A DNA stretch of 64,000 nt from Roseivivax jejudonensis (lineage in GTDB: Bacteria; Pseudomonadota; Alphaproteobacteria; Rhodobacterales; Rhodobacteraceae), in contig NZ_FWFK01000001.1 in assembly GCF_900172265.1 (NCBI RefSeq), forward strand, positions 124,001 to 188,000. The letters run 5' to 3'. The position numbers and the translations under genes were made by a program. Numbering within the stretch: the stretch's first letter is position 1; every line of letters begins with the position of its first letter. Of this stretch, positions 23,891-33,453 are shown one piece after another. Below the pieces are notes generated by a model. That model saw nothing but the letters and a program-made list of their open reading frames with translations. It ran no database searches and was not told where the DNA came from.

Positions 23891-25150
23891 ATGACGAAGA
23901 TTTCGACCACACGACGTTCCGTTCTGCGCGGTGCCGCGGCGCTCGCCGGCACCGCGGCGTTTCCCGCCCCGTTCGTCCACGCGCAGGAACGCGTGACGCT
24001 GCGCTATCTCTCGACAGCGGTGAACCAGTCCCCCGCGATCGCCGAGAAGGCGTCCGAGGAACTGGGGATCGATATCGAGTATATCGCGGTGAACACCGAC
24101 GAGGTGCCGCGCCGGGTCATCACCCAGCCGAACTCGTTCGACCTCGTGGATTCGGAATATTTCTCGCTGCCGAACCTCGTGCCGTCAGGCAACATGAAGG
24201 GGATGGACGCCAGCCGCATCGACCGCATCGACCAGCTCGCGACCGTCATTTCCGAGGGCAAGGTTGCGGGAGAGGCCGTCGGCTCCGACGGGACAGCGCC
24301 GCACGAGGTGCTTTATCTCGAGGGGCAGGAGTCCACCTCGTTCGCTTCTTCGCCGACCGAGTGGATCACCCTGATCCCGACGACCTACAACGCCGACACC
24401 CTCGGCATCCGGCCCGACCTGATCGACAAGGAGATCAGCTCGTGGGCGTCGCTGCTCGACCCCGATTTCGCCGGGAAAGCATCGATCCTCAACATTCCGT
24501 CCATCGGCATCATGGACGCCGCCATGGCGCTCGAGGCTCGCGGAGACCTGACCTACGGCGACAAGGGCAACATGACGCGCGAGGAGATCGACACCACGAT
24601 CGCGGCGCTGATCGAAGCCAAGCGCGCCGGGCAGTTCCGCGCCTTCTGGTCGAACTTCCAGGAATCCGTGAACCTGATGGCTTCGGGCGAGGTGGTGATC
24701 CAGTCGATGTGGTCGCCCGCCGTCACCGCGGTCCGCACGCAGGGCATACCCTGCGTCTACCAGCCGCTGCAGGAAGGCTACCGCGCCTGGGCGTCGGGCT
24801 TCGGCTTGCCGCGGACGATCGAAGGGCGCAAGGAAGATGCGGCCTACGAGTTCATCAACTGGTTCCTCTCGGGCTGGGCCGGTGCCCACCTGTCCAAGCA
24901 GGGCTACTACCCCGCCGTGCTCGACACCGCGAAGGAATACATGGAGCCCTATGAATGGGCGTACTGGTACGAGGGCGCGGAAGCCGAGCAGGACATCATG
25001 GCGCCCGACGGGCGGCTTCTCGAAGAGGCCGGCGCGACGCGCGACGGCGGTTCCTACGAGGAGCGCATGGGCGCCGTCGCCTGCTGGAACGCGGTCATGG
25101 ACGAGAACCAGTACATGGTCCGCAAATGGAACGAGTTCATCGCGGCGTGA
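23891..25150 (+). CDS. ABC transporter substrate-binding protein (polyamine type)
   Basis: A 419-residue periplasmic protein with a twin-arginine-like signal (STTRRSVLRGAAALAG, cut near FVHAQ), so it may be exported folded. The rest is the extracellular solute-binding fold used by spermidine/putrescine-type importers, with a long Asp/Glu-rich C-terminal part. AGGAG sets the start at 23891; GTG at 23885 is less likely. Its ligand is not fixed by sequence. The linked racemase and deacetylase point to a ureide or purine compound rather than a polyamine. Confidence 0.82.
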   Translation: MTKISTTRRSVLRGAAALAGTAAFPAPFVHAQERVTLRYLSTAVNQSPAIAEKASEELGIDIEYIAVNTDEVPRRVITQPNSFDLVDSEYFSLPNLVPSGNMKGMDASRIDRIDQLATVISEGKVAGEAVGSDGTAPHEVLYLEGQESTSFASSPTEWITLIPTTYNADTLGIRPDLIDKEISSWASLLDPDFAGKASILNIPSIGIMDAAMALEARGDLTYGDKGNMTREEIDTTIAALIEAKRAGQFRAFWSNFQESVNLMASGEVVIQSMWSPAVTAVRTQGIPCVYQPLQEGYRAWASGFGLPRTIEGRKEDAAYEFINWFLSGWAGAHLSKQGYYPAVLDTAKEYMEPYEWAYWYEGAEAEQDIMAPDGRLLEEAGATRDGGSYEERMGAVACWNAVMDENQYMVRKWNEFIAA

Positions 25151-26094
25151 CCGACGCGACCGATACCGCAGCGGAGGTCCGGCCCGCCCGGACCTCCGCC
25201 CGCCGCAGCGGCACGGGCCGCGCGGGCGCCGCACTCGCGCCCTACCTCCAGGCGGCGCCGATGGCGCTCGTCTTCCTGATCTTCTTTGTTCTGCCGCTCG
25301 CGGCGACCATCGTCGTCAGCTTCTGGCAATATACCCAGTATTCGATCGAGCCGGCCCTCACCGCGCAAAACTACGGCGATGTCTTCTACGGCTGCCTTGC
25401 GAACCTGCCGAGCCTCTGCACGACATTCCTGACCTACCTGTCGACCCTGAAATTCTGCCTGATCGTCTGGGCGACGACGCTGACCATCGGGTTCACCATC
25501 GCCTACTTTCTCGCGTTTCACGTCCGGACGCTGAAGGTGCAGGTCATCTGCTTCCTGCTCTGCACGATCCCGTTCTGGACCTCGATCGTGATCCGCATGA
25601 TATCGTGGATCCCGCTTCTGGGGCGCAACGGGCTGGTGAACCAGACGCTGATTTCGATGGGCGTGATCGACACGCCGCTCGAGGGTCTGCTCTATTCCGA
25701 TTTCGCGGTGATCCTCGCGCTGACTCACCTCTACACGCTGTTCATGGTGGTGCCGATTTTCAACTCGCTGATGCGTGTCGACCGGTCGCTGATCGAGGCG
25801 GCGCGCGACGCCGGCGCCTCGGGCGCGCAGATCCTGCGCCATGTGATCGTGCCACTGGCCCGGCCCGGCATCCTGATCGGCTCGATCTTCGTGGTCACGG
25901 TGGTGATGGGCGACTTCCTGACCATCGGCATCATGGGCGGACAGCAGATCGCGTCCGTCGGCAAGGTGATCCAGACGCAGATGCAGTTCCTGCAATTCCC
26001 GCTCGCGGCGGCAAACGCGGTGATCCTGCTGGCAGCCGTGCTCGCCGGGGTCTGGGCGCTGCTCAAGCTCGTCGACATCCGCAAGGAGCTCTGA
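25147..26094 (+). CDS. ABC transporter permease (PotB type)
   Basis: A 315-residue permease with six membrane helices. The GTG start at 25147 overlaps the preceding stop (GTGA); the longer frame is rejected because it reads the previous gene. The permease signature EAARDAGASGAQILRHVIVPLARPG (read in short parts near residue 215) contacts the ATPase. Paired with the next gene it forms the membrane channel. Confidence 0.88.
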   Translation: MTDATDTAAEVRPARTSARRSGTGRAGAALAPYLQAAPMALVFLIFFVLPLAATIVVSFWQYTQYSIEPALTAQNYGDVFYGCLANLPSLCTTFLTYLSTLKFCLIVWATTLTIGFTIAYFLAFHVRTLKVQVICFLLCTIPFWTSIVIRMISWIPLLGRNGLVNQTLISMGVIDTPLEGLLYSDFAVILALTHLYTLFMVVPIFNSLMRVDRSLIEAARDAGASGAQILRHVIVPLARPGILIGSIFVVTVVMGDFLTIGIMGGQQIASVGKVIQTQMQFLQFPLAAANAVILLAAVLAGVWALLKLVDIRKEL

Positions 26095-26098
26095 GCCC

Positions 26099-26977
26099 AT
26101 GACCGAACGCCGCCCCCGCTCCTTCTACGTCCTGGCCTTCGTGTTCGCGCTGTTCCTGATGTTCCTCTACGGCCCGATGATCTCGATCCTCGTGCTGTCG
26201 TTCCAGGGACCCGAGGGCGGTCTCGTGTTCCCGATGACCGGCGTCTCGACCCACTGGTTCCAGCGGCTCTGGGAGGGCGGCGGACAGGTCGAGATCGGCA
26301 GCGCGCTGCGTCGGTCCTTCGTGCTCGCGCTCGTGGTGATGGTGCTGACGGTGACGATCTCGGTGCTGGCCGGGCTGGCGTTCCGGCGACAGTTCCGGGG
26401 CGCGACCGTCCTGCTCTACGTCGCGATCGCGAGCCTGATCGTGCCGTCGATCGTCGTCTCGCTCGGCATCGCGCTCGAGTTTCGCCTGCTCGACGACGCG
26501 ATCAAGGATTTCGGCGCAGCCACAGGCATCGGCTGGATCCAGAACGATTTCGTTTCGGCGCTGGGGCCGTTCACCTCCGGGCTCGGAGCCCACCTGACCT
26601 GGACACTGCCCTTCGGTCTTCTGATCATGTTCGCGGTCTTCAACCGCTTCGACCCGGCCTACGAAGAGGCCGCCCGCGACCTCGGCGCGACGCCGTGGCA
26701 GACATTCCGGCACGTGACGCTGCCGATGATCGCACCGTTCCTGATCGGGGTGGCGGTGTTCGGTTTCACGCTGAGCTGGGACGAACTGGCGCGATCGAGC
26801 CAGGTCATGGGCTCGCAGAATACGCTGCCGATGCAGCTTGCCGCCAAGACCACGACCGTCACCGACCCCGAGATCTACGCGCTTGGGACCGCGACGACGG
26901 GCGGGTCGATCCTGCTGGTCCTCGTCACGTTCACGCTCATCAGCCTGATGCAGCGCGGCCGGGCCAAGCGCGGCTGA
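26099..26977 (+). CDS. ABC transporter permease (PotC type)
   Basis: A 292-residue permease with six helices starting FYVLAFVFALFLMFLYGP. The coupling loop EEAARDLGATPWQTFRHVTLPM (near 185-206) is the EAA motif that meets the ATPase. Four bases separate it from the previous gene, and its stop overlaps the next start (TGATG), so the whole set is one operon. Confidence 0.88.
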   Translation: MTERRPRSFYVLAFVFALFLMFLYGPMISILVLSFQGPEGGLVFPMTGVSTHWFQRLWEGGGQVEIGSALRRSFVLALVVMVLTVTISVLAGLAFRRQFRGATVLLYVAIASLIVPSIVVSLGIALEFRLLDDAIKDFGAATGIGWIQNDFVSALGPFTSGLGAHLTWTLPFGLLIMFAVFNRFDPAYEEAARDLGATPWQTFRHVTLPMIAPFLIGVAVFGFTLSWDELARSSQVMGSQNTLPMQLAAKTTTVTDPEIYALGTATTGGSILLVLVTFTLISLMQRGRAKRG

Positions 26978-27684
26978 TGCGCCTCCACGTCGTCAATCCC
27001 AATGCAAGCGCCGCGATGACCGAGGGCATCGCGCGGGCCGCGTCGGCCGCGGCGCCGCCCGACGCCGCCGTCACCACCACCGGCGCGGCGGGCGGGCCGC
27101 TGTCGATCGAAGGACCGGTCGACGGTGCAATGGCGGTGCCGTGGATGCTGCAACGGATCGAGGAGGCGGAGCGCGCCGGGTGCGATGGCCACGTGATCGC
27201 CTGTTTCGACGATACCGGGCTCGACGCGGCGCGATGCGTCGCCCGTGCGCCCGTCGTGGGGATCGGCGAAGCCGCCTATCACTGCGCGACGCTGATCGCA
27301 GACCGCTTCGCGGTGGTCACGTCGGTTCCCGAGGCGCTGCCGGTGCTGCGCGGGAATCTCGCCCGCTACGGCCTGTCCGCGCGGTGCGCGGGGTTGCGCG
27401 CCGCCGGCGTGCCGGTTCTCGACATCGACGCCGGCACGCCGGAGGCCCTGGCCGCGATCCGGCGCGAAACGCGCGCCGCGCTCGAAACCGACGGCGCGGA
27501 CGCGATCGTGCTCGGCTGCGCCGGCATGGCGACCCTTGCCGCAACGCTTTCGGACGAATTCGGATGCCCGGTGGTGGAGGGGATCGCCGCCGGCCTTTCG
27601 CTCGTCGGCGCGCTGGCGGGCGCCGGGCTGCGCACGTCGAAGCGCGGAGGCTATGCCGCACCGCGGACCAAGGCGGCGCAATGA
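26977..27684 (+). CDS. Asp/Glu/hydantoin racemase family protein
   Basis: A 235-residue enzyme of the aspartate/glutamate/hydantoin racemase superfamily. Both catalytic Cys are present, in VIACFDDTG (near 72) and VLGCAGM (near 178), with the N-terminal RLHVVNPNAS motif. Members racemise allantoin or hydantoins by a two-base Cys mechanism. Start codon overlaps the permease stop (TGATG). Next to a PuuE-like deacetylase and an ABC importer, allantoin racemisation is the most plausible role, not a proven one. Confidence 0.78.
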   Translation: MRLHVVNPNASAAMTEGIARAASAAAPPDAAVTTTGAAGGPLSIEGPVDGAMAVPWMLQRIEEAERAGCDGHVIACFDDTGLDAARCVARAPVVGIGEAAYHCATLIADRFAVVTSVPEALPVLRGNLARYGLSARCAGLRAAGVPVLDIDAGTPEALAAIRRETRAALETDGADAIVLGCAGMATLAATLSDEFGCPVVEGIAAGLSLVGALAGAGLRTSKRGGYAAPRTKAAQ

Positions 27685-27831
27685 CGCCACCGACGGTCCG
27701 GGGATCCGTGTTGCCCCGAATGATCCTTGCGCGAAGATCGCGGCTGCCGGCCGCGCTGCGAAGTGAACAACGTTGGCCCGGCCGCCGGCGCCCCTAGGTA
27801 ACGGCCCGGCCGAAAGAGCGGAGATCCCAGT

Positions 27832-28251
27832 ATGACCGACGACATCATCGCCGAGGCAAAGCGCGTCGTGGCCGCGTATCTCGAGCGGTCCATGGCGAAG
27901 GATGCCGACGGCGCGCGCGGCTACATGGCGCCCGGCTGCGAAATCGTCTTTACCGGCGGTCGCCGCATGGACGGCCCGGAGGATCCGCCCGCATTCAACG
28001 CCAAGCGCTATGCCTCGGTGCAAAAACGCCCCTTGCGCACCGATGCGGTCTGGAACGACGAAGCCGGCGCCGTGCATGTCTGGACCATCGGGCACCTCTA
28101 CGGAAGCTGGCCGGACGGAGCGGCATTCGACGGCAACCGCTACGTCGATTTCTTTGCCGTGCAGGACGGGCTGATCGTGCGCACGGAGGTCTGGAACGAC
28201 AGCGCCGAGATCCTTCTCGCGCGCGCGGGCCTCGCCGAGGCCCCACTGTGA
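27832..28251 (+). CDS. NTF2-like / SnoaL-fold protein
   Basis: A 139-residue protein of the nuclear-transport-factor-2-like fold: AYLERSMAKDADGARGYM helix, a PGCEIVFTG strand, and VDFFAVQDGLIVRTEVWND, typical of SnoaL-type small proteins (each read around residues 15-130). The cone-shaped fold binds small ligands or catalyses isomerisations. Its stop overlaps the start of the deacetylase gene (GTGA). The role in the ureide set is unknown. Confidence 0.7.
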   Translation: MTDDIIAEAKRVVAAYLERSMAKDADGARGYMAPGCEIVFTGGRRMDGPEDPPAFNAKRYASVQKRPLRTDAVWNDEAGAVHVWTIGHLYGSWPDGAAFDGNRYVDFFAVQDGLIVRTEVWNDSAEILLARAGLAEAPL

Positions 28252-29135
28252 AGCTGCCGCATCACGACCGCTTCGACTACGTCCCGATCACACGTCGGCG
28301 CGACTTCACCTGGCCTGGGGGCAAGCGGCTCGCGGTCTATTTCGGGATCAACCTCGAACACTTCGCCTTCGGCGAGGGCCGTGGCGCCCAGCTCGTTCCC
28401 GGAGACATCGAACCGGACGTGCTGAACCACGCGTGGCGCGACTACGGCAACCGCGTCGGGGCGTGGCGGCTGATCGACTTGTTCGACGCGCTGGATCTGC
28501 CCGCGACGGTTCTCGCGAACAGCACCATGTACGATCACGCCCCCGAACTGATGGACGCCCACCGCGCACGCGGGGACGAGATCGCGGGTCATGGCCGAAC
28601 GAATTCCGAACGACAGGACACAATGGCCGAGCCGGAAGAGCGCGCGCTGATCGCCGAGGCGACCGACGTCCTGGCCCGGGCCGAGGGACGTGCACCGGAC
28701 GGCTGGCTCAGCCCGTGGATCGCGGAGAGTTTCGTCACGCCGGATCTGTTGGCCGAGGCGGGATACCGATACACGCTCAACTGGTGCATGGACGACCAGC
28801 CGATCTGGATGCGGACGCGCTCGGGCCCGCTGCTGTCGATCCCGTATCCGCAGGAAATCAACGACATCCCGTCGATCATCGCGCGCAACGACGCGGCCGA
28901 AATCTTTGCCAAGATGATGCTGGAAGATTTCGAGGAGCGGCTCGCCCAGTCCCGGAACCAGAGCCTCGTCATGGGAATCGCGCTTCATCCGTATATCGTC
29001 GGTCAGCCGTATCGGCTGCGCGCGTTGCGTCGGGTTCTCGATCGGATAACCGCCGCGCGCGACGAGATCTGGATCACCCGGGCGCGCGACATCAGTGACT
29101 TGTGCCATGGGTCCTTGCGGGACGTCATCGCCTGA
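28248..29135 (+). CDS. Polysaccharide deacetylase-fold protein (PuuE allantoinase-like)
   Basis: A 295-residue protein of the NodB/CE4 fold. The opening FDYVPITRRRDFTWPGGKRLAVYF (read around 5-28), DYGNRVGAWRLIDLFD and GDEIAGHGRTNSERQD are laid out as in PuuE-type proteins, which hydrolyse allantoin without the usual CE4 metal triad. Starts at GTG 28248, overlapping the previous stop. It would open the allantoin ring or a related cyclic ureide. A sugar deacetylase role is less likely given the lack of a signal peptide. Confidence 0.78.
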   Translation: MKLPHHDRFDYVPITRRRDFTWPGGKRLAVYFGINLEHFAFGEGRGAQLVPGDIEPDVLNHAWRDYGNRVGAWRLIDLFDALDLPATVLANSTMYDHAPELMDAHRARGDEIAGHGRTNSERQDTMAEPEERALIAEATDVLARAEGRAPDGWLSPWIAESFVTPDLLAEAGYRYTLNWCMDDQPIWMRTRSGPLLSIPYPQEINDIPSIIARNDAAEIFAKMMLEDFEERLAQSRNQSLVMGIALHPYIVGQPYRLRALRRVLDRITAARDEIWITRARDISDLCHGSLRDVIA

Positions 29136-29244
29136 AAGCGCATGCCCGCACCGGAGGACACTCTCGGTGCCTCGTGGAACGTGTCGCGCGGTCCGCTCTC
29201 GCCAAGTCGAGGTATATGGAGCCAAGCGACCGACGTTCGGCGCG

Positions 29245-29601
29245 TCACGGGGCGAGCCGAGGCCCGCACCAGTTGAAGTCCTGACCTCGCTCCGCCTGAC
29301 CTTCGAGCAGCGTGAAGCGGCTTGGCGCCGTGATCGTGATCCGGTCTCGGGTCGGTCGGACCTCGCCGTCATACCTTGCCGCGCAGGTTTGCGAGACGAC
29401 GATGCTGTCGCCCTGCGGTTCGGTGGCGTCAATCTCGCACCCGGTGCTCGAGGCGCCGCGCAAACCCACACCGTCGTAGACCCGCCACCTCGCGTTCGCG
29501 GGAGTCTCGCAGGTGTCTCCGGCGATCACCCAGAAGCCCATCGGGATCGGCAACGGACCGTCGAAAACCGCAGCCTGCGTTGCATCGGAGTTCGAGGGCA
29601 C
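29245..29601 (-). CDS. Hypothetical protein, paralogue of the next gene
   Basis: A 118-residue frame from a GTG start. It has four Cys likely to form two disulfides (GDTCETP, GCEIDA, QTCAARY, WCGPR) and resembles the gene at 29614 in the segment around its first Cys. It has no signal peptide from this start, odd for a paralogue of an exported protein; an internal ATG at 29541 is possible. The gap to the upstream stop is 12 bases, so it is probably co-transcribed. It may be a copy that lost its export signal. Confidence 0.45.
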   Translation of the reverse strand: MPSNSDATQAAVFDGPLPIPMGFWVIAGDTCETPANARWRVYDGVGLRGASSTGCEIDATEPQGDSIVVSQTCAARYDGEVRPTRDRITITAPSRFTLLEGQAERGQDFNWCGPRLAP

Positions 29602-29613
29602 GGACGCAACGAC

Positions 29614-29994
29614 CTAGGCCCCATCACATCGAACCAGGACGTCCGTGCGGACGTCCTTCCAGACGAACGTCATCCGGCCCGCCCCGTCTCGTGAATCGAA
29701 CCGGAAGTACTCGCGGGTCCGCGGCTCCACCGCTGCGGCCCCCTCGAGTTGCTCGAAATCGCCGGCGGCGAAAACGACGTCCCCGATCCGTTCGACCTCG
29801 CGGATCTGGGCATTGCCGCCGAACGTGTCGATCCGCCCGGCGGTGATATCGACCCGGGTGACCGAGGTGCCGGGTTCGGCGCAGGCGTCATCGGAGACAT
29901 CCCATGACCCCTCCAGCTCCGACGGGAGTGTCTGCGCCAGCGCGGGAGCGGCCGCGATGACCGCCGCGACGAGCGCTGAAATAGCTCTGATCAT
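29614..29994 (-). CDS. Hypothetical exported protein, 126 aa
   Basis: Residues 1-20 form a signal peptide (ALVAAVIAAAPALAQ). The mature part is small, beta-rich and begins LEGSWDVSDDACAEPG, a lipocalin-like opening (GSW) seen in small periplasmic proteins. It has two Cys (DDACAEP and VRCDGA) that may form a disulfide. Paired with the gene downstream. Function unknown. Confidence 0.55.
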   Translation of the reverse strand: MIRAISALVAAVIAAAPALAQTLPSELEGSWDVSDDACAEPGTSVTRVDITAGRIDTFGGNAQIREVERIGDVVFAAGDFEQLEGAAAVEPRTREYFRFDSRDGAGRMTFVWKDVRTDVLVRCDGA

Positions 29995-30200
29995 CCGACA
30001 CCCGTTTCTTGCTCACGTCATGAAACCTGAAAGCGAATGCGCCGTTCCTCAAAAGGAACACAGGCACGAGCCAGACGCGCGGAAACACGGAGGCGTTGCG
30101 GGGCCCGATGCAGGTGGTCTCGAATTTTACACTTTCCCTATCGCACCACCTGAATTGAAATCGGAAAGCGGTTTGGAACGACGAGATTGGAGCAGAGACG

Positions 30201-30626
30201 ATGCCACAAGAGACGAAACTCATCCTGTGTCCGATCAACCTCAGGCATACCGAGCTGGATTACAGCGAGTATGAGCAAGCGGTGACGATGGCCAAGTTCC
30301 GAGGGGCCAAGCTCATCCTGGCGACGGTCGCCCCGGAGTTCGAGCGCAATCTCAACATCCGCGACGTCGAGGGTTTCTGGAAAGAAGAGTTGCGCAAGTT
30401 CCTGAAGACGCACCCCGCCGATGGCGTCGAGGTGGAAACTGCCGTCCGCAAGGGATCGACCCACCGCGAGATCGTCCGGCTCGCCAAGGAGCGCAAGGCC
30501 GATGTCATCGTCATGAAGTCGGCAAATCCGAAGGTGAAGGACTATCTTCTCGGGACCACCGCCAGCCATGTCGTGGCTTACGCGCCCTGCTCCGTCTACG
30601 TGGTCCGCAGTTACCCGCACGCCTAG
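30201..30626 (+). CDS. Universal stress protein (UspA family)
   Basis: A 141-residue UspA-fold protein: beta strand LILCPINL, helix EYEQAVTMAKFRGAKLILATVAP, and near the C-terminus VIVMKSANPKVKDYLLGTTASHVVAYAPCSVYVVR, where the G-x(n)-G-S/T nucleotide loop is GTTAS (read in pieces). ATP-binding members have GSxG; this loop is shorter, so binding is uncertain. GGAGCAGAG precedes the start. It stands alone and may belong to the general stress response. Confidence 0.82.
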   Translation: MPQETKLILCPINLRHTELDYSEYEQAVTMAKFRGAKLILATVAPEFERNLNIRDVEGFWKEELRKFLKTHPADGVEVETAVRKGSTHREIVRLAKERKADVIVMKSANPKVKDYLLGTTASHVVAYAPCSVYVVRSYPHA

Positions 30627-30946
30627 GCGTCGGGCGCCACGACAGGTCGAAGGGCTCCGCCGCCTCGTTCTTTCGGGTCGACCGGTGGCGTTGGCCCGAG
30701 CGGCGTGTGTGTGCCGCAGTCACGTGGCGAGGTCGATCGCTCGTGCGCGACGAGACGCGCTCGTACCTCCTGCGTTCAAGACGGACGGGCGCGCTGCCAC
30801 TCGCCGATCCGCCGGTGCCGGTGTCGCACGCACTTCTGGGCGCGCGGCGACCCGGACCACCTGAGCCCCTGATCTGGCCCGCAGCTCCGGAGATCGCCAC
30901 GGCCTCGTGCGTCAGGTGGCCCGCCCCGCCTCTGAAATCGTCATCT
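30627..30946. other. Gap between convergent UspA and SRPBCC genes
   Basis: About 320 bases, G+C-rich, between convergent stops. Frames here have no start support or family resemblance, and I see no clear intrinsic terminator. Confidence 0.45.
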
Positions 30947-31381
30947 CTATTCGAGACGCTCCGCAAGCGCACGGATGCCCGCTGCGAACGTGTCCTTTCC
31001 CACGGCCTGCCGGATGTCGGGTTCGTCCTCGGCGCCGACCTCGAACGTGGCCCACCATTCGACGAAGGTTGCGCCGCGCTCCGTCACCGGCGTGCAGCGG
31101 AAGGTGGCGACGTAGTTCTCGATCGGCATTGGCGACACGAGGATCGAATAGGTGAAGGCATGATCGAGATCGCTGAAACTCAGCAACCGCTCGCGCAGAT
31201 GCCCGCCGTCCGACAGGGTGAAGTTGCGCACGCACCCCACCTGATCCGGCGGAAGCCCGTCTTCGATCGTGCTCTCCGCGATCCGGGGGTGCCACTCGCC
31301 GTGGCCGTTGAAATCCCGGGCGAGCGCCCAGACCTTGTCTACGGGGGCCTCGATGATGTCGCTGATATAGACCTTCGCCAT
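30947..31381 (-). CDS. SRPBCC-fold protein (polyketide cyclase/dehydrase-like)
   Basis: A 144-residue protein of the START/SRPBCC fold: IEAPVDKVWALARDFNGHGEWHPRI, a CVRNFTL strand, RLLSFSDLDHAFTYSI and the closing AVGKDTFAAGIRALAERL helix (read in pieces). The fold has a deep hydrophobic pocket for small ligands. It is the last gene of the liv-type operon, starting 11 bases after the TIM-barrel gene's stop. It probably handles a hydrophobic or aromatic intermediate. Confidence 0.8.
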   Translation of the reverse strand: MAKVYISDIIEAPVDKVWALARDFNGHGEWHPRIAESTIEDGLPPDQVGCVRNFTLSDGGHLRERLLSFSDLDHAFTYSILVSPMPIENYVATFRCTPVTERGATFVEWWATFEVGAEDEPDIRQAVGKDTFAAGIRALAERLE

Positions 31382-31392
31382 TCTCTTCTCCC

Positions 31393-32235
31393 TCACTTGG
31401 CCTTGCCGGGTTTCAGCGCCTTGAACTCGCGCGTCTGCGCGATGAGCGCGTTTTCGACCGGCAGCCGCTCCATCGAGCTCGCGCCGTAGAAGCCGTGGCA
31501 GCCGCGGCAATTGTCGAGGATGAACGCCGCGTCGTCGGGCATCGCGATCGGGCCGCCGTGACAGAGCACGATCACGTCGTCGCGCACGGCGCGGGCGGCT
31601 TCGGCGATCGCGTTGATCTCGTCCGCGCAATCCTCGAGCGTCAGGGCGGTCTCCGCGCCGATCGCCCCGCCCGTGGTCAGCCCCATATGCGCCACCACGA
31701 TATCGGCCCCGGCGCGTGTCATCTCTTCGGCGTCGCCGGCGTTGAACACGTAGGGCGTGGTCAGCAAATCCTTGTGCCGGGCCCGAGAGACCAGATCGAC
31801 CTCGAGCCCGTAGCCCATGCCCGTCTCCTCGAGGTTCGCGCGGAACGTGCCGTCGATCAGGCCCACGGTCGGGAAGTTCTGTATGCCCGAGAAGCCGACC
31901 GCGCCCAGCTGATCGAGGAACCAGTCGAAGTTGCAGAACGGATCGGTCCCGTTCACACCGGCAAGGACCGGCGTCTCGCGCACCACCGGCAGCACCTCGC
32001 GCGACATCTCCATGACGATGTCGTTGGCGTTGCCGTAGGCCAGCATCCCCGCGAGCGAACCGCGCCCGGCCATGCGGTAGCGGCCGGAATTGTAGATGAC
32101 GATGAGGTCGATCCCGCCGGCCTCCTCGCACTTGGCCGAGAGGCCCGTGCCGGCACCGCCGCCGACGATCGGCTGGCCGTCGTCGATCATGCGGTGGAAC
32201 TTGGCGAGGATCTCCTCGCGCGGAATGCGGGGCAT
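31393..32235 (-). CDS. PEP-hydrolase-like TIM-barrel protein (Tm-1 C-terminal family)
   Basis: A 280-residue TIM barrel of the phosphoenolpyruvate-hydrolase/TIM-barrel signal-transduction family: [47 protein letters not shown] and [11 protein letters not shown] (short segments). In plants and fungi the same domain is fused to the UPF0261 domain encoded by the gene just upstream. The overlapping start (TGATG) fits a split two-part enzyme. It is one of three TIM-barrel relatives in the window. The true substrate of the family is uncertain. Confidence 0.78.
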   Translation of the reverse strand: MPRIPREEILAKFHRMIDDGQPIVGGGAGTGLSAKCEEAGGIDLIVIYNSGRYRMAGRGSLAGMLAYGNANDIVMEMSREVLPVVRETPVLAGVNGTDPFCNFDWFLDQLGAVGFSGIQNFPTVGLIDGTFRANLEETGMGYGLEVDLVSRARHKDLLTTPYVFNAGDAEEMTRAGADIVVAHMGLTTGGAIGAETALTLEDCADEINAIAEAARAVRDDVIVLCHGGPIAMPDDAAFILDNCRGCHGFYGASSMERLPVENALIAQTREFKALKPGKAK

Positions 32236-33440
32236 CACTGACCTCCTGTCGTTGTCTCCCGCCAGGCCGATACGAGCGCGTCGGCAAAGGCGGGATCGTT
32301 GATGTGATGAGGCACGCGCACCAGCCGGCGCGTGTCCGATTGTTCGACCGTGCTCTCGAGCGCATCGAACAGCGCGGCGCGCGCCGCGTCGTCGTGGAAG
32401 GCCGCGCCAGGCGCGTCGAGCGCGGAAACTCCGCCCTCGGGCAGCAGGAACCGCACCGGACCGTCGCAGGCGTTCAGCTTCTGACCCAGCCAGCGGCCCA
32501 TCTCGGCGTTTTCCTCGGCGGTGGTGCGCATCAGGGTGACCTGCGGATTGTGCTCGTAGAACAGCCGGTCGGCATACCGCTCCGGCACGGTGTCGGGCGC
32601 GCCGAAATTGACCATGTCGAGTGCGCCGACGGATCCCACATAGGGCACTTTCGTGCGCGCGATGGCGCCCAGCCGATCCTCGGTCGCCGCGAATACACCG
32701 CCGAACAGGAGGTCGCAGATTTCCGTGGTCGTGGTGTCGATGACGCCCTCGACCAGCCCGGAATCGACGAGTTTCTCCATCGACTGGCCGCCGGTGCCGG
32801 TGGCATGGAAAACGAGGCAATCGTACTCTTCCGACAGCCGCTCTACCGTCTGGCTCACGCATATCGTGGTGACGCCGAACATGGTCAGGCCGAGCGCGGG
32901 CTTCACGTCCGCCGGCGGCACCTCGGCGCGGGCCATCCCGGCAATGGCGCCGGCGGCGTTCGCCATGACCCTGCGCGAGATGCGGTTGAGGCCGCCGACA
33001 TCGGTGACCGAATACATCATCGTCACGTCGGTCGGGCCGACATAGGGCGCGACGTTCCCCGACGCGACGGTGGAGACCATGAGCTTCGGCACGCCGACGC
33101 CAAGCGCGCGCATCGCCGGGGTGATGAGTGCGGTGCCGCCCGAACCGCCGAGACCGATCAACCCCGAGAGATCCTCGCGCGTCGTGACGAAGCGCTCGAA
33201 TGCCTCGGCCATCGCCGCGACGGCGGTGCCCCGGTCGCCGGTGAAGACGCGGGCCGAGCCTTCGGGGTGGTACGCGGCCACCTCGCGCGCCGCGATGTCG
33301 GCGCCATCCGGCGGCGTCTGGGTCGTCGAAAGATCCACGAGCGCGACCTCTGCGCCGGTCGACCGGATCCGGTCGCGGACGTAGTCCAGTTCCGGAAGCT
33401 TCGTGTCGCATGTTCCCGCGAGATAAATGCGTCTGACCAT
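32235..33440 (-). CDS. UPF0261 (Tm-1-like ATP-binding) protein
   Basis: A 401-residue protein of the UPF0261/Tm-1-like family. [19 protein letters not shown] is the family opening, [15 protein letters not shown] and [16 protein letters not shown] are its nucleotide/substrate segments, and [13 protein letters not shown] its C-terminal part (read in pieces). In the tomato Tm-1 protein this domain binds ATP and inhibits a virus replicase, fused to the TIM-barrel domain of the next gene. The bacterial role is probably enzymatic on a small carboxylic substrate. Confidence 0.8.
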   Translation of the reverse strand: MVRRIYLAGTCDTKLPELDYVRDRIRSTGAEVALVDLSTTQTPPDGADIAAREVAAYHPEGSARVFTGDRGTAVAAMAEAFERFVTTREDLSGLIGLGGSGGTALITPAMRALGVGVPKLMVSTVASGNVAPYVGPTDVTMMYSVTDVGGLNRISRRVMANAAGAIAGMARAEVPPADVKPALGLTMFGVTTICVSQTVERLSEEYDCLVFHATGTGGQSMEKLVDSGLVEGVIDTTTTEICDLLFGGVFAATEDRLGAIARTKVPYVGSVGALDMVNFGAPDTVPERYADRLFYEHNPQVTLMRTTAEENAEMGRWLGQKLNACDGPVRFLLPEGGVSALDAPGAAFHDDAARAALFDALESTVEQSDTRRLVRVPHHINDPAFADALVSAWRETTTGGQ

Positions 33441-33453
33441 CGGTCCTCCTCCC

